DNA of 64,000 nucleotides from Streptomyces sp. B1I3 (GTDB lineage: Bacteria; Actinomycetota; Actinomycetes; Streptomycetales; Streptomycetaceae). The DNA is taken from NCBI RefSeq assembly GCF_030816615.1, contig NZ_JAUSYD010000001.1, positions 6,470,501 through 6,534,500 on the forward strand. Reading direction: 5' to 3'. Below are positions 16,675 through 24,836 of this stretch, one piece after another; the first letter of the stretch is position 1; every line of letters starts with the position of its first letter. The position numbers and the translations under genes are program-made. Below the pieces are notes generated by a model. That model searched no databases. It was not told where the DNA came from and was given only the letters and a program-made list of their open reading frames with translations.

Positions 16675-17610
16675 ATGAGCGACGCGCCCCCGCCCGGCTG
16701 GTACCCGGACGTGAACATGCCCGGCACCGAACGCTGGTGGGACGGCGCGGCCTGGACAGGGCACATCCGGTCGTCCGCCGCCCAGGTGCCCGCGGTGCCC
16801 GGGCCGCAGTCCGGTCCCCGGGTGTCCGGGGCGCCCGGCGGCCGGGCCGGGGCCACGACGGTGGCCGCGGTCACCGCGGCCGTCCTGGCGACCGTCGCCG
16901 TCGCCGTCACCGGGATCACGGTCTCGGGCGACGACGGAGGGGCGAAACCGGGCTCGGCGCCCACCACCTCCGCCCCGCGGCCCACCGCCACGGCCACCCC
17001 GAACGCCGCCGCCCCGTCACCGCAGGACGGGCCGGTGGACGATCCGAAGGTGCTGACCGACCAGCTCGACGGCATCACGCTGCGCGTCCCCGAGGGCTGG
17101 GAGAAGCCGGAGAGCACCCTCGACGACGCCTCGACGATGCGTACGACCGGGTCCTACACCTGCCCCGGCGACTCCGGAAGCTTCTGTTACCACGGCACGG
17201 TCACCGTCCGGACGGCGAGCGGCACCGACCTCGATTCCATGAAGGCGCTGGCCGAGGAGGACATCGGCACCGCCGCCGACCGGGCCTACGGCGAGAACAC
17301 CGTCGGCGACCTCGTCCACGGCGGCATCAGGTCCCACAAGAAACTGACGTCCGCGTCCGTGAGCGTGGCCGGGCGCACCGGACACCTCGTGCGGTGGCAG
17401 GTCACCACGGGCCGGGGCGCGGGCGGATACGTGGAGTCGCTCGTCTTCCCCTCCGCGGTCGGCAGTGAGACGCCGGTCATCGTGCGCTTCGCCTTCGACG
17501 CGGGCCGCAAGGAGCTGCCGCTCTCCCTCATGGACACCATCACCCGCGGCATCCGCCCGATCGGTGACAGCGCCACCGGTGGCGGCGTCGGCAGTACCGT
17601 CGGCCCCTGA
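16675..17610 (+). CDS. DUF2510 membrane protein
   Basis: 311 residues. The N-terminal P-P-G-W-Y-P-D...R-W-W-D-G-A-A-W-T motif is DUF2510. A transmembrane helix follows at about residues 63-83, then a Thr/Pro/Ala-rich linker and an extracellular domain (residues 120-300) with two cysteines that could pair. The function of this actinobacterial surface family is not known. The ATG has no Shine-Dalgarno, but a TAGAGT -10 hexamer ends 7 bases upstream (16662-16667), suggesting a leaderless mRNA independent of the preceding operon. Confidence 0.88.
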   Translation: MSDAPPPGWYPDVNMPGTERWWDGAAWTGHIRSSAAQVPAVPGPQSGPRVSGAPGGRAGATTVAAVTAAVLATVAVAVTGITVSGDDGGAKPGSAPTTSAPRPTATATPNAAAPSPQDGPVDDPKVLTDQLDGITLRVPEGWEKPESTLDDASTMRTTGSYTCPGDSGSFCYHGTVTVRTASGTDLDSMKALAEEDIGTAADRAYGENTVGDLVHGGIRSHKKLTSASVSVAGRTGHLVRWQVTTGRGAGGYVESLVFPSAVGSETPVIVRFAFDAGRKELPLSLMDTITRGIRPIGDSATGGGVGSTVGP

Positions 17611-17621
17611 GGCCGCAGGGC

Positions 17622-18824
17622 TCACAGGAACGTACGGCCCTCGCCCCGGTACGTCGGGACGGTGGCCGTGATCCGGTCGCCCTCGATCAGCCGCAGCTCG
17701 TCGAAGCGCTCGCACAGCTCACCGGCCTTGGCGTGCCGGAACCACACCTTGTCCCCGATCAGCAGGTCGTCGGCCGGGGCGCCGAGCAGAGGTGTCTGCA
17801 CCTCTCCCGGTCCCTCCTGCGCGTCGTAGCGCAGCCCGTGGGGCAGATACGGGACCGGGAGCCGGTCCGCGCCCGCGGCCCCGGACGCCGGATAGCCGCC
17901 GCCGAGCACGGTCACCACACCCACGCCGGGCCGCCGGACCACGGGCTGGGCGAACAACGCCGCCGGACGGCCCGTGAACGACGTGTAGTTGTCGAACAGC
18001 CGCGGCACGTACAGCCCCGACCCGGCCGCGATCTCCGTCACCGCGGCCTCGGCGGCGGTGTGCTGCACACTGCCGGTGCCGCCCCCGTTCACGAACTCCA
18101 GGTCCGGCGCCACCGACCGCACCGCCCGCACGACCTCCGCCCGCCGGGCCGTCAGCTCCCGGCGGGCCGCCGCCTGCATCAGCCGGACCGCCCGGGAGCG
18201 CAGCGGCCGGCCCGCCACCTTGTCCCCGACACCGGCCACATGACCCTCGTACGCCATCAGCCCCACCAACCGGAATCCCGGCCTGCGGCCCACCGAGCGG
18301 GCCAGGTCGGCCAGTTGGGCGGGGGAGCGCAGGGGGGAGCGCAGGGCGCCGACCCTCACCCGGCCACCGAGCAGCCGCAGGGAGGTGTCCAGCTCGAGGC
18401 AGACCCGGATCTCCTCGGTTCCGCCGGCCCGTGCCGCGTCGATCAGTTCCAGCTGCGCGTGGTCGTCCACCATCACGGTCACGGCCGCCGCCAGCTCGGG
18501 GTCGGCCGCCAGTTCGGCGTACGCCGCCCGGTCGGCCGACGGATAGGCGAGAAGGACGTCGCCGAAACCGGATTTGGCCAGCCACAATGACTCGGCGAGG
18601 GTGAACGACATGATCCCGGTGAACCCGGGCCGCGCGAGCACCCGCTCCAGCAGGGCGCGGCAGCGCACCGACTTGCTCGCCACCCGGATCGGCTTCCCGC
18701 CGGCCCGCCGCACCAGGTCGTCGGCGTTGGCGTCGAAGGCTTCCAGGTCCACGACGGCCACGGGGGCGTCGAGATGGGCGGTGGCCCGGTCGTAACGGGT
18801 CCGGTCGGCGGCGCGGGCAGTCAT
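17622..18824 (-). CDS. PLP-dependent alanine-racemase-fold enzyme (amino acid deaminase/aldolase)
   Basis: 400 residues. The N-terminal PLP barrel (residues 25-270) includes the likely Schiff-base lysine in R-V-A-S-K-S-V-R-C near residue 50 and N-G-G-G-T-G-S near residue 255. The C-terminal domain holds a histidine/cysteine pair typical of D-threonine aldolase and D-serine deaminase relatives that bind a divalent metal. It probably acts on a D-hydroxy amino acid or amino alcohol. ATG at 18822-18824 is chosen because homology starts at T-A-R-A-A-D. It converges with the DUF2510 gene. Confidence 0.85.
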   Translation of the reverse strand: MTARAADRTRYDRATAHLDAPVAVVDLEAFDANADDLVRRAGGKPIRVASKSVRCRALLERVLARPGFTGIMSFTLAESLWLAKSGFGDVLLAYPSADRAAYAELAADPELAAAVTVMVDDHAQLELIDAARAGGTEEIRVCLELDTSLRLLGGRVRVGALRSPLRSPAQLADLARSVGRRPGFRLVGLMAYEGHVAGVGDKVAGRPLRSRAVRLMQAAARRELTARRAEVVRAVRSVAPDLEFVNGGGTGSVQHTAAEAAVTEIAAGSGLYVPRLFDNYTSFTGRPAALFAQPVVRRPGVGVVTVLGGGYPASGAAGADRLPVPYLPHGLRYDAQEGPGEVQTPLLGAPADDLLIGDKVWFRHAKAGELCERFDELRLIEGDRITATVPTYRGEGRTFL

Positions 18825-19009
18825 GGCCGCAGCTTGCCAGACCGCCGTACCACTGGGTAGGGGGACGTTCGGGGCAGATCCCCCGCAGCCGCCGTCCCGT
18901 TCCCACGGCGTGTGCTCCACCCCGTAGAGTGACGGTCACGCGGATGACCGGCGGACCAGTCCGGCACGGTGATCCACGGGCGGTACGGGGACGTGGACCA
19001 GGGGGCCGG

Positions 19010-20194
19010 ATGAGTACCGAAGCGCAGCGCGCTCCCGTGCCACCCCGCCCGACCACCCCACCCCCGGTGCCGCCCCGGCCCCCCGCCGCACCCGCACCGC
19101 GCACGGAGCCCGCGCAGCCGGCCGCGCCCCGCCCCGCGTGGGAACCGGCGTCCGGCCCGGCGGAACCGGCGCCCCCGCCCGTGTCGCCCCCGCCCGTGGA
19201 GACGACCACGCGCCTGCGCGCCGTTCCCCCCGCGCCCCACGACCGCCGCACCGCCACACCCCCCGCGCACCACGGCCGGCCCGGCACACCGCCACCGTCC
19301 GCCGCCACCAGGCGCCGGCCCGTCGGCGCCGTCGACCTCACCCCCCGCCCCGGCGCGGCTCCCGCCCCGCGCGGCGTGTACTACGCGTACGCCGAGACAC
19401 CCGTGGAGACCACGACCCGGCTGCGCCCCGTCAAGAACGGGCACCCCGCCAGAACCGCGGCCGCCGCAGCCTGCGTCGTACTCGGCCTCGGACTGATCGG
19501 CGGAGCCGTCACCGGCAGCTGGCTCACCGGCGACTCCGCGGCCGACCCCGGAGCCGGCAACGCGTACACCGTGGGCCGCTCCGTCTGGCACGGCGTTCCC
19601 GTCGACACCCTCTTCCCCCGCACCCTCAAGGGCGACGGCGCAGGCCCGGGGGCCGCCGACCGCGTCTGGACCCGGATCGCCGTGGCCACCGACAGCGACT
19701 GCGCCGCGGGCCTGGACCCCCTGCTCCTGGAAACGCTCCGCCCGGTCGGCTGTGAACGCCTGGTGCGGGCCACCTACACCGACGCCACCCGCAGCAGCGT
19801 CACCACGGTGGGCCTGGTCTTCACCGAGGCGGACGCCGCGGGGATGACCGCGCTCAGCACCCGCTTCACCGGTCAGCACCTCGGCGAGCGCGCCGACCTC
19901 ATGCCCCGCGCCTTCCCGGCGAGGGGCACCGCCGCCGCGGACTTCGGCGACCGGCAGCGTGCCAGCTGGACGGTCCGCGTACTGACCGAGGTGCCCGTCG
20001 TCGTCTTCTCCGTCTCCGGCTTCGCCGACGGCCGCCCCGTCACCGAACCCCAGCCCGCCGCCGCGGCCATGGCGGAGGGCGCCACGACGCCGGCGGCACA
20101 GGCCGGACTCGGTCACGAGGCGAAAGGCATCGCCGACCGGGTGGAGCGCGCGCTGCGCAGGACCGTCACCGACCTCACGGAGAAGCCGGAATGA
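19010..20194 (+). CDS. Proline-rich single-pass membrane protein coupled to mycosin
   Basis: 394 residues. The first 140 are a disordered, basic, proline-rich cytosolic segment containing two V-E-T-T-T-R-L-R repeats. A single transmembrane helix spans about residues 147-167 (A-A-A-A-C-V-V-L-G-L-G-L-I-G). The rest is an extracellular domain with three cysteines and no family I recognise. It overlaps the mycosin gene by ATGA, so the two are translationally coupled and probably work together at the membrane. The actual role is unknown. The ATG at 19010 is preferred; upstream in-frame codons give no recognisable sequence. Confidence 0.82.
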   Translation: MSTEAQRAPVPPRPTTPPPVPPRPPAAPAPRTEPAQPAAPRPAWEPASGPAEPAPPPVSPPPVETTTRLRAVPPAPHDRRTATPPAHHGRPGTPPPSAATRRRPVGAVDLTPRPGAAPAPRGVYYAYAETPVETTTRLRPVKNGHPARTAAAAACVVLGLGLIGGAVTGSWLTGDSAADPGAGNAYTVGRSVWHGVPVDTLFPRTLKGDGAGPGAADRVWTRIAVATDSDCAAGLDPLLLETLRPVGCERLVRATYTDATRSSVTTVGLVFTEADAAGMTALSTRFTGQHLGERADLMPRAFPARGTAAADFGDRQRASWTVRVLTEVPVVVFSVSGFADGRPVTEPQPAAAAMAEGATTPAAQAGLGHEAKGIADRVERALRRTVTDLTEKPE

Positions 20195-21414
20195 CCCGCC
20201 CGCGACGGCTCCGCGCCCTCACCGCGCTGGCCACGGCCACCGCGTTCACGCTGCTCCCCGCCCTACCGGCCCACGCCGACGCCATCCGCGACCAGCAGTG
20301 GGGTCTGGAGGCCCTGCACACGGAGCGGGCCTGGCAGACCACCCAGGGCGAGGGCATCACCGTCGCCGTCCTGGACACCGGAGTCGACCGCAGCCACCCC
20401 GATCTCGCCGGTCAGATCCTCCCCGGCAAGGACCTCATCGGCTTCGGCGCCGGTCAGGGCGACAGCGCCTGGGCCCTGCACGGCACGGCGATGGCCGGCA
20501 TCATCGCCGGCCGCGGCAGCGGCCCCGGCCGGGACGAGGGGGTGCTCGGCGTCGCTCCGGGAGCGAAGATCCTGCCCGTCCGGGTGATCCTCGAGTCCAA
20601 CGATCCGTCCCGCACCAAGGCCCGCGCGTCGCGCGGCACCGCCCTCGCCGAGGGCATCCGCTGGGCCACCGACCATGGCGCCGACGTCATCAATCTCTCC
20701 CTCGGCGACGACAGCAAGTCCGCCCACCCGGAGCCCGGTGAGGACGCCGCCGTCCAGTACGCCCTGAGCAAGGGCGTCTCGGTCGTCGCCTCGGCGGGCA
20801 ACAGCGGGGACAAGGGCGACCGCGTCTCCTACCCCGCCGCCTATCCGGGAGTGATCGCCGTCGCGGCCGTCGACAAGTACGGCACGCACGCCGCGTTCTC
20901 CACCCGCCGCTGGTACGCGACGGTCAGCGCACCGGGCGTCGACATCGTGGTCGCCAACCCCGACCGGCACTACTACATCGAGTGGGGCACCTCCGCGGCC
21001 TCCGCCTTCGTCTCAGGAGCCGTCGCCCTCGTGCGCGCCGCGCACCCGGGCCTGTCGCCCGCCCGGATCAAGACGCTGCTCGCGGACACCGCCCGCAACT
21101 CGCCCGCGGGCGGACGCGACGACGCCCGGGGCTACGGACTGGTCGACCCCGCGGCGGCGATCGAGGCCGGGGCGAAGCTGGGCCCCGACGGCCTGAGCGC
21201 CGCGTCAGGATCCGGGGCCGGCTACCGCAAGCAGTACTTCGGCCCCGGCCCCACCCCGAAACGGGAGGACGAGCGCCCGGCCGGCTGGCTGGCCCCGACG
21301 GCCGGAGGCCTCGGCGCCCTCCTGCTGGCCGTGGCCGTCGTGCTGTGGCGCGGCAGGAACACCGCCGGACGCGGGAACAGCGCCTCCGCGGCGGGCATCG
21401 GCGGGCATCGCTGA
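20191..21414 (+). CDS. Type VII secretion-associated serine protease, mycosin (S8)
   Basis: 407 residues. A signal peptide (residues 1-30, ending P-A-H-A-D-A) precedes a subtilisin fold with catalytic D in L-D-T-G-V-D near residue 62, H in L-H-G-T-A-M near 95 and S in G-T-S-A-A-S-A near 271. A C-terminal transmembrane helix lies near residues 365-385, followed by a basic tail. This is the mycosin architecture: a membrane-anchored protease with its active site outside the cytoplasm. Typical ESX partners (EccC, EsxA/B) are not in the window. Overlaps the upstream gene by 4 bases. Confidence 0.93.
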   Translation: MTRPRRLRALTALATATAFTLLPALPAHADAIRDQQWGLEALHTERAWQTTQGEGITVAVLDTGVDRSHPDLAGQILPGKDLIGFGAGQGDSAWALHGTAMAGIIAGRGSGPGRDEGVLGVAPGAKILPVRVILESNDPSRTKARASRGTALAEGIRWATDHGADVINLSLGDDSKSAHPEPGEDAAVQYALSKGVSVVASAGNSGDKGDRVSYPAAYPGVIAVAAVDKYGTHAAFSTRRWYATVSAPGVDIVVANPDRHYYIEWGTSAASAFVSGAVALVRAAHPGLSPARIKTLLADTARNSPAGGRDDARGYGLVDPAAAIEAGAKLGPDGLSAASGSGAGYRKQYFGPGPTPKREDERPAGWLAPTAGGLGALLLAVAVVLWRGRNTAGRGNSASAAGIGGHR

Positions 21415-21492
21415 CCCACCGGCCCCGGAGACCGCCCCCGGTGGCCGGCGGCGCGCCCCGGCCCCGGCGGTCCGCATCCGGGCCCGTGGGCC

Positions 21493-21523
21493 GACCGGCA
21501 GCCCCCGAGCCCGGGGGCCGGTC
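21493..21523 (+). terminator. Imperfect GC-rich terminator after mycosin
   Basis: Stem GACCGG / CCGGTC with inner CCCCC / GGGGG and a small bulge, in the 242-base gap between the mycosin and sseB genes. Nothing else is recognisable in that gap apart from the sseB promoter. Confidence 0.5.
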
Positions 21524-21656
21524 GCAGTCACCCACCCGGTACGACGACGGCCCCGGAGGCTGTGGCGGGCACGGCCCGGGGCCGGGAACCTGGGCCGGCA
21601 GCAGCCTGTGCCGACCTGTCGCCCGGGTGGGAGAACCGACCCACTACGCTCGTCGT

Positions 21657-22385
21657 GTGGCGCTCAAGAACATCCCGGACCCCGGTTTCTCCGAAGACGA
21701 CGGCACGGCCGCTCCCGAACTGACGGCGGCGCTCGCCGCCTGGGCGCAGGACCGTACGGCCGTCGGCCCGGTCCTGACGGCACTCCGCGGGGCCCGGCTG
21801 CTCGTGCCGGTCGTCGCCGTCCTCGGCGAGGTGGAGGAGGACGAGAACGGGCTGCGCCGCGAGAAGACCAGCGACATGGCCGTGCCGACCCTCCAGGCGG
21901 GGGACCGGCGCGCCCTGCCCGCCTTCACCTCCACCGCCTCGCTGGCCCGCTGGGACCCGCAGGCCCGGCCCGTCGCCGTACCCCTGCACCAGGCCCTGCA
22001 GGCAGCCGCCCACGAGAAGGCGGACACCGTGGTGCTCGACCTCGCGGGTCCAGTCGCGTTCGAGCTGACCGGCCCGGCGCTGCTGGCCCTGGCGGAGAAC
22101 CGCACCAGCGCCGACCCGCTCGACGACCCGGCGGTCGTCGCCGCCGTACGGGAGGCGGTCGCCGCCGAACCCGCGGTGGTCCGCGCCCATCTCGGTCCGG
22201 GCCGGGCCGACGGCACCGTCGCTCTGGTCCTCGCCCCCGACGCGGTGCCGGCCGAGGCCGTCCGGCGGGTCGCCGAGGCCCTGTCGGCCAGTGAGGTGCT
22301 GCGGGCCAGGCTGGTGCGCGGCATCGACCTGGCGCTGCTGCCGGCCGGCGCCGCCGCCCCGGGCGAGCCCCTGTTCAGCCGCTGA
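21657..22385 (+). CDS. SseB-family protein
   Basis: 242 residues resembling the SseB N-terminal domain (enhanced serine sensitivity protein): R-L-L-V-P-V-V-A near residue 42, and a central L-P-A-F-T-S-T-A-S-L-A-R-W segment characteristic of the family. A C-terminal domain follows from about residue 150. Biochemical role unknown. GTG at 21657 has no Shine-Dalgarno, but TACGCT (21645-21650) lies 6 bases upstream as a -10 hexamer, so the transcript is probably leaderless. Confidence 0.87.
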   Translation: MALKNIPDPGFSEDDGTAAPELTAALAAWAQDRTAVGPVLTALRGARLLVPVVAVLGEVEEDENGLRREKTSDMAVPTLQAGDRRALPAFTSTASLARWDPQARPVAVPLHQALQAAAHEKADTVVLDLAGPVAFELTGPALLALAENRTSADPLDDPAVVAAVREAVAAEPAVVRAHLGPGRADGTVALVLAPDAVPAEAVRRVAEALSASEVLRARLVRGIDLALLPAGAAAPGEPLFSR

Positions 22386-22387
22386 CG

Positions 22388-22428
22388 CACGAGGGCCCGC
22401 CGCCTGTCGCAGGCGGCGGGCCCTCGTG
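22388..22428. terminator. Bidirectional terminator between sseB and DUF1844 genes
   Basis: Perfect 19-bp stem CACGAGGGCCCGCCGCCTG with a 3-base TCG loop, placed between two convergent genes. Confidence 0.92.
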
Positions 22429-22437
22429 GAGGATCTC

Positions 22438-22803
22438 CTAGCCGTAGACGGGGCCGGTGTACTTCTCGCCGGGGCCCTGTCCCGGTTCGTCCGGTACCAG
22501 CGAAGCCTCGCGGAACGCCAGCTGGAGCGACTTCAGGCCGTCGCGCAGAGGCGAGGCGTGGAACGTGCTGATCTCCGTGGCGCTCGCGTCGAGCAGCCCG
22601 GCGAGCGCCTGGACCAGCTTGCGGGCCTCGTCGAGGTCCTTGTGCTGCTCGCCCTCCTCGGTCAGGCCGAGCTTCACGGCGGCCGCGCTCATCAGATTGA
22701 CCGCGACGGTCACGATCACCTCGACCGCGGGGACCTCCGCGATGTCGCGGGCCATGTCGTCGAAGCCGGGGGTCTCGGTGCTGGGAGGGGTCGCGTCGCT
22801 CAT
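22438..22803 (-). CDS. DUF1844 family protein
   Basis: 121 residues, mostly helical, with the DUF1844 core V-E-V-I-V-T-V-A-V-N-L-M-S-A-A-A-V-K-L-G at residues 25-45 and a D-L-D-E-A-R segment near residue 57. The family is widely kept next to infC in actinobacteria, but its function is unknown. Upstream of ATG 22801-22803 a TATCGT hexamer on the coding strand lies about 7 bases away with no ribosome binding site, so this too looks leaderless. Divergent from the infC leader. Confidence 0.88.
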   Translation of the reverse strand: MSDATPPSTETPGFDDMARDIAEVPAVEVIVTVAVNLMSAAAVKLGLTEEGEQHKDLDEARKLVQALAGLLDASATEISTFHASPLRDGLKSLQLAFREASLVPDEPGQGPGEKYTGPVYG

Positions 22804-22864
22804 GCCCCACACGATAAGGCCAGGCCGCGCGCTTCCTTCCCGCGGGAGCGGGGGAGACACGGGA

Positions 22865-22894
22865 TTAGCGCACGCCCCGGCGGGCTGCTAACCT
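22865..22894 (+). promoter_or_regulatory. Candidate promoter of infC-rpmI-rplT
   Basis: TTAGCG (22865-22870) and TAACCT (22889-22894) with an 18-base spacer. Transcription would begin near 22901, giving a leader of about 290 bases before infC. Confidence 0.5.
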
Positions 22895-22918
22895 TGTGTA
22901 ACGACCGGCCGGACACCT

Positions 22919-22960
22919 ATGTGCTCGGCCCACAAGTGGAGGCTCCGATCTCCCACCTGA
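22919..22960 (+). CDS. Candidate 13-codon leader peptide upstream of infC
   Basis: ATG-initiated mini-ORF encoding M-C-S-A-H-K-W-R-L-R-S-P-T, stop TGA at 22958-22960. Its stop codon lies inside the 5' arm of the first leader hairpin (22953-22963), so a ribosome finishing or stalling here would control that hairpin. This is the geometry of ribosome-mediated attenuation. Only a weak GGA motif precedes the ATG, so translation is inferred from placement, not from a clear signal. Confidence 0.45.
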   Translation: MCSAHKWRLRSPT

Positions 22961-23112
22961 CCGTCCTCCGGGACGGCGGGTCACCGGTCAGGTGGCGACC
23001 ATCGTTCCGTACGGACGATGGAGCCGCCCGATGCGCCCCGCGGTTGCACGCGGCGGTGTTCCGGTATTTCCAGGAGCCCCGCCTGTGTCCCGTCCGGGGC
23101 ATTTTCTGTCTT
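22953..23112 (+). promoter_or_regulatory. Structured infC leader with putative attenuator
   Basis: Three hairpins in order. Stem 1 is CCACCTGACCG / CGGTCAGGTGG (22953-22963 with 22985-22995). Stem 2 is CCATCGT / ACGATGG (22999-23005 with 23015-23021). Stem 3 is GCCCCG / CGGGGC (23076-23081 with 23095-23100), followed by the T-rich tail ATTTTCTGTCTT, which is an intrinsic terminator by form. Autoregulation of infC operons through the leader is established in Bacillus (L20); the mechanism here is inferred. No gene otherwise lies in 22804-23191. Confidence 0.65.
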
Positions 23113-23191
23113 CCGGTTCGGTTGGTCCTACACAAACAGACGTTACGCGGCTGTCCGCCAGGCGGTCGCGTGGTGCTACCTAGGAGGATCC

Positions 23192-23854
23192 ATCAGCGCC
23201 GAGCCCCGCATCAACGACCGGATTCGCGTTCCCGAGGTGCGACTTGTCGGTCCCAGCGGCGAGCAGGTCGGGATTGTCCCGCTTGCCAAGGCCCTTGAGC
23301 TCGCACAGGAGTACGACCTCGACCTGGTCGAGGTGGCGGCGACAGCCCGTCCCCCCGTGTGCAAGCTCATGGACTACGGGAAGTTCAAGTACGAGTCGGC
23401 CATGAAGGCCCGTGAGGCGCGCAAGAACCAGGCGCACACGGTCATCAAGGAAATGAAGCTCCGGCCGAAGATCGACCCGCACGACTACGACACCAAGAAG
23501 GGTCACGTCGTCCGGTTCCTCAAGCAGGGGGACAAGGTCAAGATCACGATCATGTTCCGCGGTCGTGAGCAGTCCCGCCCCGAGCTGGGCTTCCGACTGC
23601 TCCAGCGTCTCGCTTCGGATGTCGAGGACCTCGGCTTCATCGAGTCCAGCCCGAAGCAGGACGGCCGAAACATGATCATGGTTCTCGGCCCGCACAAGAA
23701 GAAGACCGAAGCGATGGCCGAAGCCCGTGAGGCCCAGGCCGCCCGCAAGGCGGAGCGTCAGGGTTCCACCCACGACGCCGAGTCCGATGGGGATGCCGCC
23801 GAGGCTCCGGCCGAAGCGGTCGAGGCTCCGGCCGAGACACCTTCCGAGGCGTGA
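23192..23854 (+). CDS. infC: Translation initiation factor IF-3
   Basis: 220 residues. The N-terminal domain starts R-I-N-D-R-I-R-V-P-E-V-R-L and a lysine-rich linker (residues 70-85) leads to the C-terminal 30S-binding domain. A 40-residue acidic Ala/Glu tail extends beyond the usual end near residue 180. IF-3 prevents subunit joining and checks start codons on the 30S subunit. The start is read as ATC at 23192-23194: TAGGAGG lies just upstream and homology begins immediately after. The only ATG, GTG or TTG in frame upstream is 58 codons away, across the terminator. A non-standard start codon is the classic autoregulatory device of infC (AUU in E. coli). Confidence 0.92.
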   Translation: MSAEPRINDRIRVPEVRLVGPSGEQVGIVPLAKALELAQEYDLDLVEVAATARPPVCKLMDYGKFKYESAMKAREARKNQAHTVIKEMKLRPKIDPHDYDTKKGHVVRFLKQGDKVKITIMFRGREQSRPELGFRLLQRLASDVEDLGFIESSPKQDGRNMIMVLGPHKKKTEAMAEAREAQAARKAERQGSTHDAESDGDAAEAPAEAVEAPAETPSEA

Positions 23855-23974
23855 CCTCCGGGGGCTGCCATCCAGGCGCCCCCGGGCCCCTCGGGAACCA
23901 CCCAAAGATCTGACGCCCCTGCAGTCCGGTGCCCGCACCGCGAGGGGCGCCACTGACGAGGAGATAACGGCGCG

Positions 23975-24169
23975 ATGCCGAAGAACAAGACGCACAGCGG
24001 TGCCAGCAAGCGCTTCAAGATCACTGGATCGGGCAAGGTGCTCCGCGAGAAGGCCGGCAAGCGCCACCTGCTCGAGCACAAGTCGTCCAAGAAGACCCGC
24101 TCGCTGACCGGCACGACCGTCGTGGCTCCGGCCGACGCCAAGAAGATCAAGAAGCTTCTCGGCAAGTGA
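23975..24169 (+). CDS. rpmI: 50S ribosomal protein L35
   Basis: 64 residues beginning M-P-K-N-K-T-H-S-G-A-S-K-R-F, very basic throughout, the expected length for bL35. It follows infC after 120 bases and precedes rplT, the universal IF3-L35-L20 order. GAGGAG lies 8 bases before the ATG. Confidence 0.97.
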   Translation: MPKNKTHSGASKRFKITGSGKVLREKAGKRHLLEHKSSKKTRSLTGTTVVAPADAKKIKKLLGK

Positions 24170-24284
24170 GGACGCGGCCTCCGGTGACACCGGCGGCGCG
24201 TTCTCGATCAGGCCGGGACCAATTCGTTTCCGGGTCGGGTGAGTCTGAACTGCGACCATCCGGCCCCGCTGCAAGGAGTTAAAA

Positions 24285-24668
24285 GTGGCACGCGTCAAGC
24301 GGGCAGTAAACGCCCACAAGAAGCGCCGGGCGATCCTCGAGGCCGCCAGCGGTTACCGCGGTCAGCGTTCGCGCCTGTACCGCAAGGCCAAGGAGCAGGT
24401 CACCCACTCCCTGGTCTACAACTACAACGACCGCAAGAAGCGCAAGGGCGACTTCCGTCAGCTCTGGATCCAGCGCATCAACGCCGCTGCCCGCCAGAAC
24501 GGCATGACGTACAACCGCCTCATCCAGGGTCTGAAGGCCGCCAACATCGAGGTGGACCGCAAGATCCTGGCCGAGCTCGCGGTCAACGACGCCAACGCGT
24601 TCGCCGCGCTCGTCGAGGTTGCCCAGAAGGCCCTCCCGAGCGACGTCAACGCCCCGAAGGCCGCCTGA
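24285..24668 (+). CDS. rplT: 50S ribosomal protein L20
   Basis: 127 residues beginning M-A-R-V-K-R-A-V-N-A-H-K-K-R-R, the basic N-terminal extension that threads into 23S rRNA, followed by the globular domain with Y-N-R-L-I-Q-G-L-K. GTG start with AAGGAG upstream. In Firmicutes L20 represses its own operon; whether this holds here is unknown. It is separated from rpmI by 115 bases that may fold but show no clear terminator. Confidence 0.97.
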   Translation: MARVKRAVNAHKKRRAILEAASGYRGQRSRLYRKAKEQVTHSLVYNYNDRKKRKGDFRQLWIQRINAAARQNGMTYNRLIQGLKAANIEVDRKILAELAVNDANAFAALVEVAQKALPSDVNAPKAA

Positions 24669-24703
24669 TCCAGGCAGTTCTTCCGGCGTTCCAGCGTTTC
24701 GAG

Positions 24704-24740
24704 CCGGACCCGCAGGCGCGCACACCGTCTGCGGGTCCGG
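24704..24740 (+). terminator. Terminator of infC-rpmI-rplT
   Basis: Perfect 12-bp stem CCGGACCCGCAG / CTGCGGGTCCGG with a 13-base loop, 35 bases after the rplT stop. Confidence 0.85.
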
Positions 24741-24836
24741 TGCGTTGCGCGACGTATCGCGTACGTGCGTAGTCAGCCTTACGCAGATCAACGTACGCAG
24801 AGAAGCAGAGTTACGCAGAGAGGCTCGCCGCCGACC

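Noticed and set aside
22904..23190. N-terminal extension of IF-3 starting at ATG 23018
   Set aside because: The extension has no homology, runs through hairpins and a T-rich tail, and ignores the TAGGAGG placed directly before ATC 23192.
23855..23974. Possible extra gene or riboswitch between infC and rpmI
   Set aside because: No start with a ribosome binding site other than that of rpmI and no clear paired structure; it appears to be a plain spacer.
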